DNA from: Ypsolopha sequella
Taxonomy: Eukaryota > Arthropoda > Insecta > Lepidoptera > Ypsolophidae
Direction of reading: 5' to 3'
Assembly (NCBI GenBank): GCA_934047225.1
Contig: OW203986.1
Span: forward strand, 16,061,221 to 16,125,220
Length of the DNA stretch: 64,000 nucleotides
Each line of letters starts with the position of its first letter. Positions within the stretch are counted from its first letter, which is position 1. The notes under the pieces were generated by a model. It ran no database searches. It had not been told where the DNA came from and worked only from the letters and a program-made list of their open reading frames with translations. Positions 21,028 to 32,719 of this stretch are shown in pieces. Both the position numbers and the translations under genes were made by a program.

Positions 21028-21931
21028 CGATAAGTTTTCTTGCTTTTTATTTAATATTGCTTTATTTTGTACTCGTATTGCTTGCTTTGCTTGTGCATGT
21101 TTTATGCGGGAGTGCGGGCGGTGCTTGAGTCTGCATTTTGAATAGCATGGTAAGAGTGTTTAGCGGAATATTGAAAATTATTAATATATCCACAAATCAA
21201 TAATAAGAGTTTATTCCATATAAATGTGTACATTTATAAACTTACATACTAGATCATACACAGATTAAAAGAGTGTACACAAAACAATTTTGAGTGCCCT
21301 ACTCCCTAAAAAAGGGCATAGCCCTGTAGTCTTAGGATGAGTAGTACTACTCAACCCGAAAAATAGGTGACTTAGCTAGCTAACATAATATTACTGTACA
21401 TCCTGTATTGCATGTTTATAAAAATATGTTGAATTAAGACTGATTTTTACTAATTTACATGTTATAATCAAATTTAAATTGTGGCAATAAAGAAAGAATA
21501 TAATATAAATGTTAATACCAATATGCACATGTAGTGTGAGGCTGAGTGTGTTTATGAGAAGGTGTGTGTAAGTGTTTGTAGTGGCATACGTTTGACCGTG
21601 GTGATAATAACTCGAGTGACATAAGAAAATCAGCATACGGGTTAAAAAAATGCCTCGGTTTCGTTGTAGTCTTTCATCAGTAGCCAGGACTTGACTTTTT
21701 GCTTGCAGTCATTTTTAATTAGTCATTCCCATAGGTTATTGAGCATTTCTTAAAAAATTACCGGTGCGGTGTGTTGTTCAATGAAACAAAAGTGCGGGCT
21801 CTGCGTTTCAGTGTGTTTTTTCCTCCGTTTTTTCTAACCCAGTTGTATTTGCGTTGTAAGGCTATCATTATATTGGAAACGACAGGACAGACCCAGATGA
21901 TCCTCAACAAAAGAGGATATGTATATTATGT

Positions 21932-22553
21932 ATCCCATCAAAAACATAAAATGTACAAAAATGGCAAGTCTCGCAACGCAATCCTTCCACCGTAAAAAGT
22001 TGTGAGATCTTATGTAAAGCCAAGTCTGCTATTTAAGTTTTTATGGAAGCACCTTTTCATTTAAGTTACTATGGGAGCACCTATTTAACAAATTTATCAT
22101 TAATTGTTTCCTATTTAGTTACCTACCAACATTAAGTGACTGTATTAATATTAGTCATCTTTATTTCCTAGTAAAATATAGTGACTTCGCAATCGCACAG
22201 CAACATATACAAAATATCAGCTACCTAATACCAATTTAGTAGCGATTTGAGAAGATATTTCTACGCATCAGTGCTTTATTTGTGCTCTGCGATTGCAAAG
22301 TCACCATATTTTATTAGGAAATAAAGATGACTAATATTAATACAGTCACTTAATGTTGGTAGGTAACTAAATAGGAAACAATTAATGATAAATTTGTTAA
22401 ATAGGTGCTCCCATACTAACTTAAATGAAAAGGTGCTTCCATAAAAACTTAAATAGCAGACTTGGCTTTACATAAGATCTCACAACTTTTTACGGTGGAA
22501 GGATTGCGTTGCGAGACTTGCCATTTTTGTACATTTTATGTTTTTGATGGGAT
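21932..22553. repeat. 622-bp fold-back element with 269-bp arms
   Basis: Arms 21932-22200 and 22285-22553 are nearly perfect complements, ends ATCCCATCAAAAACAT. The 84-bp loop is unrelated. High arm identity implies recent origin or gene conversion. No target duplication recognised. Confidence 0.85.
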
Positions 22554-22612
22554 CTCATTTCTTTTTGTAGGTAGTCCTCCTTTTTTTCTTCTCGGGTAAT
22601 ATTTCTTGCACG

Positions 22613-23103
22613 TCAGCTGCGGATTTTCTTAAAACCCACTCTCTTTAACTGATCATTAGGACATACTCCTGAGAAACTAGTATCGGGAAGGAGCATTTCA
22701 TAATGACCACCTAAGAAACTACCAGAGAATCGTAAACGTTTCACTGGCATCCCAGGATTGCCACCGAATGATCCTCTCAAACGGCCATTTTCGTAAACCT
22801 CGAACGTAAATGGATACAAAGCGATGGCTGCCATAAGTTCGGATACGGAACCGTAGGTGGTAGTTTTCATCATTGCTGTCGAGTACATGTGTCTCCACGC
22901 TCGTCACACGTATAAAGTTGCATTTCATCCCAATGCGCTACCACATACTCGACTACCGCACACCTAATGTCACCTAATGACGACTCAATATTCCCATACA
23001 TAGAGAATGACAAAGAATGGAACAAATATGAACCATCTCCAGGTATAGGGACAACTAGGTGTGGACAAGGATTTTCATTTATGTACAATATTTCAGGTTC
23101 CAT
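22613..23103 (-). pseudogene. OTU cysteine-protease fragment, broken
   Basis: Minus-strand relic in two frames (23103-22870, then 22888-22613). The first frame holds PIPGDGSYLFHSLSFSMYG, the OTU signature around the catalytic Cys, here replaced by Tyr. It is followed by DIRCAVVEYVVAHWDEMQLY. The second frame continues YPFTFEVYENGRLRGSFGGN and GHYEMLLP, the end of the domain with its catalytic His. A small deletion plus frameshift separates them near 22880. OTU domains of this kind are spread in insects by Helitron-like elements. No neighbouring helicase is seen, so this is an isolated dead fragment. Confidence 0.65.
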
Positions 23104-23420
23104 TGCAATATTAATTTTTACTGTAAGTTATTATTATATTATCCACAAATAGATGCAACAGGCAGGTTAAAATTTCTTTTGACCATGAAGTGAAAGGCAG
23201 GCTTGTCAGTCTAAACCACGGAGTACATTATTATGTCTAAACCTCTCAGAATAATGAGCTAAACCTGGTCTTTTTTGAATGACACACGAGTACATAGACA
23301 TTTCAATAAGTATACCTACATCATAGAGGATGCATATACAAATAAAACAACATTAGCCGCTTTATTTTTCCTTTAATATATTTAAAGCTTTACTTGATAA
23401 ATAACCTTTTACCTTGATTT

Positions 23421-24590
23421 TTAGGGTTCCGTATCATTAGGTTCCGTGACCCTATTACTAATCCTCCGCTGTCTATCCATATCACAATATTTTCACATAA
23501 TATATGTTACATTGTCCTCTATCAAGGCAAATGATAATATGGCCCCTATCACAGCATAAAAAGTTAAATAAAAAAGGGGGGTCCAATTATTCGATGTTAT
23601 TTGTTTCAGCTCTATCTTTATAAAACAACAATTTTGGGCATATAAATATTAGAGTTCCGTATTCAAAAGGTGCTGATTTGTTTGTCAGTCGCTACCATTT
23701 TAGCGCCTTGTTTTTTGTCGCCTTGATGTTGCTATGTCATCTTTATTGTTGGTATTTACCATAATGATTTGGGGTTTCGTACCCATATTGTGTGATGGTA
23801 GTACGGAATCCTTCGTGAGCGAGTCTGAATTGCACTTAGCCGGTTTAATAGCTACTTAATTACGAAATGTTGATATTTATCTTCTTAAATAGACTAAATG
23901 TGTTTTCGGGTTCCTTACCCAAAGCACAAATTATTATAACAAAGGCTCTATCGTTAGAACGGTTATACATACAAGTTGAAAATTTAGGCAGACTACTTTA
24001 AAGTAAAATAAGAAATAATAAAAATTAGGGTTCCTTCCTAAAAAGGTACCGAATTGTTTGTCAGGCGCTACCGTTTTATCGCTTTGTTTTTTGTCGCCTT
24101 GATGGTGCTATGGCATCTATATTGTTGCAATTTGCAATATGCGTAAGTCGGATTCGCAAACTACCGTTTTTTTAGTGACTTAATTACTAAATGTTGATAT
24201 TTTCTTCTTAAATAGTCTAATATTGTGAATGTGTGGAACATTATAAACCACCCTTTTTAGGGTGCCTTACCCAAGGAACAGATTATTATAACAAAGGCTC
24301 TATCTTTAGAACGGTAATATAACATACAAGTAAAAGTTTAAACTTTGGGCAGTCTGTAGTAAATACTTTAAAGTAAAATAATGAAAATTTGGGTTCCGTA
24401 CTAAAAAGGTACCGAATTGTTTGTCAGGCGCTACCGTTTTATCGCTTTGTTTTTTGTTGCCTTAATGTTGCTATGGCATCTTTACTGTTGTTATTTACTT
24501 TTAGGGTTCCGTACCCGTATTGTGTAGGGGTACGGAACTCTTTATGCACGAGTCAGATTCGCACTTTACCGGTTTTATTTTTTAGTTTTC
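23421..24590 (-). repeat. High-copy repeat family with internal tandem duplication
   Basis: Starts AGGGTTCCGTATCATTAGG and ends GATTCGCACTTTACCGG. A module of about 350 bp (AATGTTGATAT...ACAAAGGCTCTATC...TTTGTCAGGCGCTACCG) is repeated, compare 23870-24110 with 24180-24470. A first partial copy is at 23644-23760. Confidence 0.65.
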
Positions 24591-25109
24591 GCACTTTAAC
24601 TTTAACGTAGAATTTTTCGTTTTAGGCGTCTTTAATGCAAAGCAGCATACCACCAACGTCATCTAGTGTCATACAAATTTATAGATGCAGCTGGAAACTT
24701 ACATTTTGTATAGACTTTGTATGGAAATATTAAATTACCAACCGCAAATAACATTTTTATATTTTTTTGTTGCAATGTACACTTAACACTAACCGCATGC
24801 AAAATTTCAAGTTTGTAGGCCTGCTAGAACACCTTTAGACTTTTGATGATGTGTCAGTCAGTCAGTGACAAAATAAGGGAACTTTGACTTGAGATATTTC
24901 GTAATCGAATATAGGTACAAAGTTGTAATTTGGGGTCAGATATAGGATCAGTAAGTTCTCTTGGTTCCTGAAATTTCAGACTTCTAGCTTTACCCACAAC
25001 GAAGATACAGGGGGGTTGAAAGTGCCGTGAGTTGCTTCGAGAAAAGGATGGTACGGCCGTTCCGCGTTTTTTCTGCGAGACTTTGCGGGGGCACTGCCGT
25101 GCCCCCAGA
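24591..25109. other. Repeat-like stretch with GC hairpin
   Basis: No gene. The hairpin GGGGGCACTGCCGTGCCCCC lies at 25087-25106, directly left of the mariner insertion. Confidence 0.4.
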
Positions 25110-25111
25110 TA

Positions 25112-26411
25112 TACGAGGGGAGGCTGAAAAGTAACCTACCTAACTATGAAAGAAAAGACGTAACTGGATAGTTTTTTTTTTATTTTTCTATATAGTCCTC
25201 TGCTAGTAAAATGCACTTATTAAATTTTTCAAATATTGAATTTAAGCCATTAAAAAAAAAAAAAACGGTTTGTCGTCAAAATAGTCAGAAACCGCTGCCT
25301 TCATTTCGTCATCGGTCAAAAATCTTCGTCGCCTGAGGTCCTTCTTGAGAAGTCTAAACAGAAAATAGTCACAGGGGGCTAGATCTGGACTATAAGGGGG
25401 GTGGTCAATGGTTTCGAAGCCATTGTCTTTAATTGCTAGCTTTGTTGTGCGTGCGGTATGCACTGGTGCGTTATCGTGCAAAATCAGAATTCCTTTGCTT
25501 AGTTTACCTCGCCGTTTTTCTTTTATTGTCTCTCTTAGTTGATATAATAAGTTTGAGTAATAATCAGCATTCATTGTAGTTTTTTTCGGTAAATAATCTA
25601 TGAGCAAAATCCCTTCTGTGTCCCAAAAGATTGTAGCCATAAGTTTACCGGCCGATGGACAGACCTTACATTTCCGAGGCGGCTTCTCATCCTTAAATTT
25701 CCACTGTAACGACTCTTGCTTACTTTCCGGGTCCCATTGTCGAATCCAAGTCTCATCACATGTTACAATTCTAGAAATTATTTCTTCCTCTTTCCCTCGA
25801 CTCATGTCCAAAAACTCTTCGCAACATTTGACACGCCTCTCCATGTCAAATGCAGTCAACATTCTAGGGACCCAACGTGCACTAACCTTGGACATGTTCA
25901 AATGCTCGTGAATTATTTCATTGACTCGCTCTTTACTGACGCCCACATCTCTAGCTATCTCCCACTGCTTCACTCGTCGGTCCTCTAATATATTTTTTTT
26001 TCACCCTGGCTACATTTTCATCGGTGACGGCCGAAACTGGTCTTCCGCTACGAGGATCATCTTCGAGGCTCTCACGACCTAATTTACACTGCCTTGACCA
26101 AAACTTTATAACAAATTCGGAAGATCACGAACTGCCAAACACACGTGACATACGCTGTCTGATCTCCGAAGGCGTATTCCCTTCTTTAGTCAAAAACTTA
26201 ATCACCGCACGCTGCTCGATTTTATCCATTTTCACTTTTTCTACCGACATGTTCGAAACAATTGTAGGAGACAAATAAACGTGATGCAATAAACAAATGA
26301 ATGTAATACATTTTGAAAATAGAATAACAAACGAATATAAATCCATACCAGCCAGCATTATTTTTGTATATATTTCTGACCAAGGAGATTACATATCAGC
26401 CGCCCTACGTA
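25112..26411 (-). mobile_element. Mariner element, full length, 1.3 kb
   Basis: Left terminus TACGAGGGGAGGCTGAAAAG at 25112; the right terminus (to 26411) is its inverted, diverged match (about 20 of 26 positions). TA dinucleotides flank both ends (25110-25111 and 26412-26413). Length and the transposase inside fit Tc1/mariner. Confidence 0.8.
25180..26250 (-). pseudogene. Mariner transposase, DD34D type, frameshifted
   Basis: The start is taken as ATG 26250 (MSVEKVKMDKIEQRAV). The helix-turn-helix region is broken by a stop at 26125-26127 and frame changes between about 26125 and 25973, where recognisable pieces (RESLEDDPRSGRPVS) sit in another frame. The catalytic part (25973-25242) is open: TCDETWIRQWD (Asp 1), HDNAPVHTART (Asp 2) and YSPDLAPCDYFLF (Asp 3), the WVPR/HEL-type linker included. 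The C-terminus is shifted by an A-run at 25250-25265. In the other frame it ends AEDYIEK before TAA at 25180. Catalytic residues are intact but no functional protein can be made. Confidence 0.88.
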
Positions 26412-26413
26412 TA

Positions 26414-26730
26414 TGTATGTTATTATCTGTTTATGACTATAAACAGATAATAACTATTACCTCAGACATGGCTGTATGAGCTAAGATCCCATTGCCTTCC
26501 ACTTAGTGGGAAAATGAACAAAAAAAAAAAAAAAAGCAAGGAAAAAAAACCAAAACAAGACTAGGCAGTATGGGCTTAAGCTCTTAGCCTTTTCCATAAA
26601 GGAAAAAAAATGACAAAAAAAAAAAAAAACAAAAAAAAAAGTCAACCATAATTTTTTTTTTAGGTTACTTGAATTTTTAATTTGTTTGTGTGTGTCTGTC
26701 TGTGTACTCTGTATACTCATTCAAAACCAA
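26414..26730. other. A/T homopolymer-rich gap and CTU2 5' flank
   Basis: Several A or T runs of 9-16 bases (26520-26660), then a TTTGTTTGTGTG stretch. The CTU2 promoter and 5' UTR must be here or further left, but no clear motif is seen. Confidence 0.35.
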
Positions 26731-29700
26731 ATGGAGTGCAAAAAGTGTAAATCTCCAGGATCAGTAATACTCAGAAAGAAAGATTCATATTGTGAACAAT
26801 GTTTTATTACTAATACAAATCATAAATTCCGATCCTGCATTGGAAAAAATAGAGTCCTCTCATCAAATGAGAAAGTTTTACTGGCGGTGTCTGGAGGAAT
26901 AGCCTCCACAGTCCTATTGGACTTGGTACATGATGGTATCGCACTCAATACCCATAAAATTTTGAGGGTTAGCCCTGTTTGCATTCATATTACAGGTAAA
27001 TATTTCATTAATATATATTTTATTCAACTTATTATTACGTTGCAGACATAATTATGTCAACCTTTTAATTTTTAGGTGTTATAGGAAATTTGCAGATGGA
27101 TACTCAAATTGCTAATGCAGTTGTAAAGCAGTGTAATAAAAATGGATTTGATGTGTATGTAGTACACATATCTGACTATTGCAATAATCAGACAACGTTG
27201 CCAGAAAAAAATCATGTGTCTTCCGTAACCCAAGAAACCATGGATAAGTTTAACTTGAGATGGAATAAGATGTCAGCAACAGAATGGAATGATTTTGTCA
27301 CCAGAATTAAAAGAAGTATATTTATCAGCACAGCCCAAATGTTGCAGTGCTCTCTTGTGTTCACAGCTGAAACTACCACAACTTTAGCTATTAATTTGCT
27401 TTCTAATCTTGGAATGGGCCGTGGAGCACAAATTCAACATGATGTTGTAAGTTACAATCCCTTAGTATGTTTAATTTAAGTAGTTAAATAAATTTAATTT
27501 ACATTTTTGTTAAAATCTTGAGAATTAACTGGTTTAACCAGTAAAATTATTGATTTATCAATAACAGATGGATTTACATTAGACTTCCGGCATGACTGTG
27601 CCGCCTGCAAATTTACTGGTTAACAAGGGTGGATCCAGGATTTGATTTTGGGGGGGTCATTTGGACAAGGTTTATCATGTCCCATTATCACAAAGTAAAA
27701 AAAAAGCTAGTATTTGGGCGCCTTAATTCTAGGCGCTTTTGGAAAACCTATCTATATCTATGCTGTCTAAAAGTGCACCTATATCAGACCGAAACTGAGT
27801 GTTTTGGGAGGTTCCAGGGCCCCCATAGCCACCACCCTGTATTCGCACTTCTGGTTTAGGCACTACTAAATAGGTCAAGTACGACCAAGTCAACAAATCA
27901 AATCGGTTGAAATATCACTTGAGCAGTTTATATTGTAGCTGATTCTGAAGGCTTTCATTTTAGTTTTAGTGCTGTCAAAACTAAATTTTTATCATTGCAA
28001 AATAATTCATAAGTGTGAAAAACAGAGGCTAAATTACTTTGGAAAAATTCAAGTTTTGACAGGATTATCTTTGAAGGGTGCACCCAAGCAACGAAAAGGG
28101 AATGTCCATCTGAGTACATTTCGATACACCGCATATTAAAGTTTGGATGTATAAGTGTCTTTTTAATGAGACTTTTTAAATACAGTTGAAATATTACATA
28201 CTTACATTAATTAATGCTTAATATGAAATGTATCTTCCCGTAGTTTCACTAATTTGGTAGTTTTTAAACAGTGATAGACATTTTACACTGTCGTTGTTTT
28301 TGAAATATAAAATTAAAAATAAAACCTCCTGGTTGTTTCATATTCAGGGCAAACGAAATTGAAAACATGTGACATTTCTTGTTCTTTCCCGCACAGTATA
28401 ACCTATCGAGTAACAAAATGTGACCAATTCGGAGATGTGTAGAAAAAAAACTACATCAAATTACACAGGGTTGGCTGGGCGCAACCTAGAGTATTTTGTA
28501 CAGAGACCACATAATTGTATTTTTCTGATAAAACGATTACATCTTTATCGCTTATGCAACAAGTGGCGCCCTTCTATGTTCGATAGAGAGTATCAAAAGA
28601 TGCTTAGTAAAATTAGGTTTACGCATCCTATGTTGATACTAACGTGAGTCAGCCTGATTTTATCAATGAAAATAAATTGATTTGAAAATGTTGTTCAGCA
28701 AGCTTTAACCAATTTATCATTGTGTAAAAACTAAAACTACATCAAAATAAATAGGGTTGGCTAGGCGCAACCCCGAGCATTTTGTACAGTCAGCAAAAAC
28801 AAAACTCCAGGTTCTGCTCAGCCAACCCTATTTATTTTGAAGTAGTTTTTTTTCTACACAACTAAAAATTGGTCCCATCTTGTTACTCGAGACATAGGGT
28901 TACAGACTTTATGCTCCTAGTTCATATAGGTCTCCATTTCGTGATTATAGGTAAATATACTCCATTTAGGTAAATATACTCTACCTATTCAGATCACTGG
29001 TCATGACAATAAATTGTTATCTACCTAAACGGTAATATTTCATGTTTATTTCTAGGGATTTTCAGATACTCGAGATGAAAATATTAAAATATTGAGACCT
29101 ATGAAAGACATAAGTAAGGAGGAAATAGAATTTTATGCTTCTATTAGAAAAATCACTGCTGTAAGTCAGACAGAAGGCCGCTGCAATAGTTTACAAAGCC
29201 TTATTAAAACTTTTGTTGTTGATCTACAAGAGAATTTCCCAGCTACAATTTCTACCGTTTGCAAGACTTCAGATAAGATTGGAACTGGTGGTGAAACAAC
29301 CAATATAACCAAATGTGATTTTTGTCAGGTAAAAGCAAAAATTAATTTTTAAAAAATCTGTAAATTCCTAGGTAAGACCAAGGATTTAAAAAGTTGGTAA
29401 GACTGGTTCCAAGACTGAGCACAAATAATATAGTTAATGTGTATTTTTAACAGCTTTTATTCAAAACGAGAAATAAAAAAATACAATGAATTGCAGAAAC
29501 TTATTTAAATTATGTTGAATTATTTATGTTTTCAAAAAAGTCAAAAAGCGTGTTGATTGAAATCTTAACAAATTAATTTCATTGGACAGTGATAAGTACT
29601 TGCCGAAGTATGTATTATATTTACAATTCGCGCGACATGTTTTTTCAAAACATAAAATATTGAATTTTACATTTCCGACAAGGTTTAGGAACGACTGAGA

Positions 29701-30985
29701 ATTCTTCGGAGCTCTTCGTTTTCACCCGCGTGGTTGTGGAACGGTGGGTCTACCGCGTAATTCTCATTTTCATCAACATCAACTTGAGATTGAAATTTGA
29801 CGTGCGTGCGACGACGCCCGCCTAACATGCCATCTCTTTTGCACGCGTTGAATTTCGCATCCATTTGCTTGAAGTTGATACAAATGAGAATTACGCGGTA
29901 GAGCCCCGGGTGACAGTTAATTTTTACCTTTATCCAGGCGTTTAGGAACGCAACCTTAAATTGCAAGGGTTGACCCAGACAACTAACTAACACAAGTGAA
30001 GAAAAACAAAAGCTTGTAATAATAAATAAATAGGGCGTTAGGGTAACCCTCTCTTCCTATCATGTTGCGATAAATAAATCGTCTGTGAAACGTGGGGTGT
30101 CACTGTTGACTATTTGAGTCAATAATAATAAGTAAGACGATAGGCTAACCCCCTCTCTCTAACATGTTGCGATAAATTAATTGTCGGTGAAACGTGGGGT
30201 ATCACTGTTGACTATTTGTGTCAATAATAATAATAATAATAAGTAAGACGATAGGCTAACCCCCTCTCCCTAACATGTTGCGATAAATTAATCGTCGTTG
30301 AAACGTGGGGTGTCACTGTTGACTATTTGAGTCAATAATAATAATAATAATAAGTAAGACAATAGGTAAACCCTCTCTTCCTAGCATGTTGCGATAAATA
30401 AATCTTCTGTGAAAGGTGGAGTGTCACTGTTGACAATTTGAGTCAATAATAATAATAATAAGTAAGACGATAGGCTAACCCCCTCTCCCAAGCATTTTGC
30501 GATAAATTAATCGTTGTTGAAACGTGAGGTGTCACTGTTGACTGTTTGAGTCACAATAAACATTCTGTAATAACCTGTCTGACATCACTTCTTCTTGGAT
30601 TTGGCATTGGATTGGTAGAATTGGGCATATCATGATCTGCCCAGACATATCATATTTATGTAAAAACTTGGAGGGTCACCTACCACGCTCCTTCCCGCTC
30701 CGCTCTTCGTCGTCGTATTTTTGACTTTGGGTGAAAGATTTTCGATTTCATACTTTACTATCTGCCTAAAGATCAATTTATTTAACATTTCAGAGTGATG
30801 TCTCTTCAAAACAGACGAAGTTAACGGCGCGCGAGGCCACGAGTTTCTCTAAAGTGGTTTGTTTTAGCCACCCACAACAACAAGAATCGTTTGACACGCA
30901 GAAGATGGAGAACTCCATAGAAAACATTGAGAAACAAACAAGTTACTGCTACGCATGTAACAGAAATCGAGTATTAGTTCATTAA
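26731..30985 (+). CDS. CTU2: Cytoplasmic tRNA 2-thiolation protein 2 (CTU2/NCS2), 4 exons, 366 aa
   Basis: Partner of CTU1 in the cytosolic complex that thiolates the wobble uridine (mcm5s2U34) of tRNA Lys, Glu and Gln. Sulfur comes from URM1. Exons 26731-26995, 27076-27446, 29056-29328 and 30794-30985 have GT-AG borders and join to 1101 nt. The N-terminus has C3-X2-C6 and C21-X2-C24. A P-loop-like LLAVSGGIAS (residues 50-59) matches the SGG loop of the PP-ATPase fold but lacks the Asp of active thiolases, as is usual in CTU2. The middle exon ends with TTTLAINLLSNLGMGRG, the family's core motif. The third starts DTRDENIKILRPMKDISKEE. C-terminal CDFC (299-302) and CYAC (355-358) complete a zinc-ribbon pattern. 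ATG choice: the first Met before MECKKC; upstream in-frame codons are low-complexity. Confidence 0.93.
27625..27785 (+). repeat. Dispersed repeat, CTU2 intron 2 copy
   Basis: Inverted relative to 11010-11170; shares GGATCCAGGATTTGATTTTG, GACAAGGTTTATCA and CTATGCTGTCTAAAAGTGCA. Confidence 0.6.
28396..28925. repeat. MITE family copy with inverted halves
   Basis: The left half has GGGTTGGCTGGGCGCAACC (28469) and GGGTTGGCTAGGCGCAACCC (28753). The right half carries the complement (CAGCCAACCCTATTTATTTT). Outer ends: TAACCTATCGAGTAACAAAA and TTGTTACTCGAGACATAGGG. A related copy lies at 47515-47690. Confidence 0.6.
29815..29865 (+). repeat. Fragment shared with 60905-60955
   Basis: CGCCTAACATGCCATCTCTT followed by TTGCACGCGTTGA matches 60915-60945 and, partly, 61213-61235. 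It marks another dispersed family. Confidence 0.5.
30018..30555 (+). repeat. Minisatellite, five units of 102-111 bp
   Basis: Units centred on CATGTTGCGATAAAT at 30061, 30163, 30274, 30385 and 30493 (last one CATTTTGC). Each holds AAACGTGGGGTGTCACTGTT and ends TTTGAGTCAATAATAATAAT with a varying (AAT)n. Located in the last CTU2 intron, 240 bp before its acceptor. Confidence 0.85.
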
Positions 30986-31038
30986 GAAAATTGTTAAAAG
31001 ATTGAATTTAAAAATACCTAAATGTAGCAAATTTATAT

Positions 31039-31044
31039 AATAAA
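31039..31044 (+). terminator. CTU2: CTU2 polyadenylation signal
   Basis: AATAAA 54 bases after the CTU2 stop, in an AT-rich stretch. Confidence 0.6.
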
Positions 31045-31164
31045 ACAAGTTGCGATTTAAATAAAAAATATCTAAGTACTTATTTACATACTCTAATTTG
31101 CTCTATAACGAACATGCTGCATGCTGCGATTACTGTCTAACACGCGTATCGTATCACTATGAAA

Positions 31165-31960
31165 TAAAAACCGGCCAAGTGCGAGTCAGATTCGCTTACC
31201 TAGGGTTCTGTATTGTCGATGATAAATTTAATTATGTAAATTTTTATTCGTGATTTTCTCGACCGCTTTATTTTTCCTGTAATCTACGTAAACACATATT
31301 ACCATAATTTTTTTCATATTTTTCCGTCCACCAGTTTTGGAGATAAGGGGGGGGACATGCATTTTTTATCGTTTTTCAATGATTTCTCGAAGTAGATGCA
31401 ATCAAATATAGTCAAACTATATATTTTTACAATCAGATTTTTAAAACCTACAATTTTATATCCATTTTGTAATTTTTACTAGAATAGGATAATATTTTTT
31501 ATTTTTTTCACTTTTGTTTTGAAGATATTTTGAACAATTTCAAATTTTTCATAATTTTTTTACATGATATGTGGGCAAATTAAATACCAAATTTCATGTC
31601 TTTATCACTAACGGTGCTAAAGTTATGAGGCTGTGGCCTGTGACATACGGACGGACAACGGAGTCTCACCATAAGGTTCCTTTTTGTACCTTTTCGGTAC
31701 TATGGAACCCTAAAAATAAATGATAATGGTATTTATTTTTAGGGTTCCGTAGCCAAATATTAATGTCGCTCTGCTGTTTGTCCGTCCGTATGTCACGGGG
31801 TCTCTTAGCATGTAGACGGAACGAGTTATGGTCCTGAAATTAGGATATTTTATTTAGAATGTTGACCCAAAACCAAACATTGAATGAGAAATTCAAATAA
31901 ATTCTTTTTCAGGGAGGGGTCCCATACATAAAAAAGGAATTATTTTTACCCTGGCATGTC
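31165..31960 (+). repeat. Two high-copy 'GGCCAAGTGCGAGTC' repeats back to back
   Basis: Copy 1 (31165-31715) begins AAACCGGCCAAGTGCGAGTC and ends CTATGGAACCCTAAAA. Copy 2 (from 31738) begins TTTAGGGTTCCGTAGCC and is truncated near 31960. Confidence 0.7.
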
Positions 31961-32719
31961 GGGCGGTCAGTAGTGTCGATTCGGTGTTACACGATTTAGC
32001 TTATTTGACAGGACTAAACCTAATTTAAGCGTAAACTTGCCGAGTTCCACATATTCAATAGAAAGGACCCTAACAAACTTTCTTTAAAATCAAGTAAAAA
32101 ACGGTGTATATTGCCGCAGTCCGCGGAACTTGGCACCCAATTTGATCTTAATTATTTTTTTAGCGAAGCCGACAATCCATTTATTTTGTACCGACCGCGA
32201 CCTCGGCCCCTTTTCACATACTTCTATGTTTTTGGTGGGATTAAATTACTTTTAATTAGACTTATTCCCGTTAGGAAGTCAAAGTAAAAGCACTGTTTGT
32301 TTACTGGTAAAAAGACTGTAACCTGTATCTGTGCCTGTACGGCCTCATGCATGTCATGTCCACAAGTTAGGTAATTCATCATTTTTATATTAATTTAAAA
32401 CCCCTAACGGCGAAAAATATGCCTAATTGGGAAGCTTTTACATGTTTGGGCTCAATCATATCTCTTAGTGGACACATCAGGTGACCGGAGGACACCCCAA
32501 AGATGCCCCAAAGTAAGTAATGGCTCAAGTTATTTACCTACTCTCTCGCGCGCACTGGCTTGTCCGCACACGCTTGTGTGTGTGCGTGAGCTAGTCTAGG
32601 GCTGGCAGCAAGCGTAGGAGCGTCGTTGACCGAGAGGAACAACATTATAAATCAGCAGATTCTCTTCCTAAATATTAGCGTTGTTAATCCCTAGGTCCTA
32701 ATTCTGGTTCCCCGTGGAT
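31961..32719. other. Gene-free stretch
   Basis: Opens with a fragment of the 7912-8080 MITE family (TCGATTCGGTGTTACACGAT at 31978). The rest shows no reading frame with motifs; a GTGTGTGTGCGTGAG run is at 32575. Confidence 0.35.

Larger units (their letters stand above)
20141..21931. other. Gene-free stretch between MITEs
   Basis: AT-rich with an inverted pair ATTCGAGAGAATG (20168) and CATTCTCTCGAATT (20898), which could be the ends of a decayed element. Two hammerhead-like motifs lie at 20549 and 20995. No coding frame with a motif. Confidence 0.35.

Noticed and set aside
22613..22928. Two separate small genes on the minus strand
   Set aside because: Both are frames of one OTU domain broken by a frameshift.
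25600..26278. Plus-strand frames of 84-103 codons
   Set aside because: Antisense to the mariner transposase.
30018..30555. CRISPR-like regular repeats
   Set aside because: Units are about 105 bp, nearly identical throughout with no unique spacers; this is an intronic minisatellite in a eukaryotic genome.
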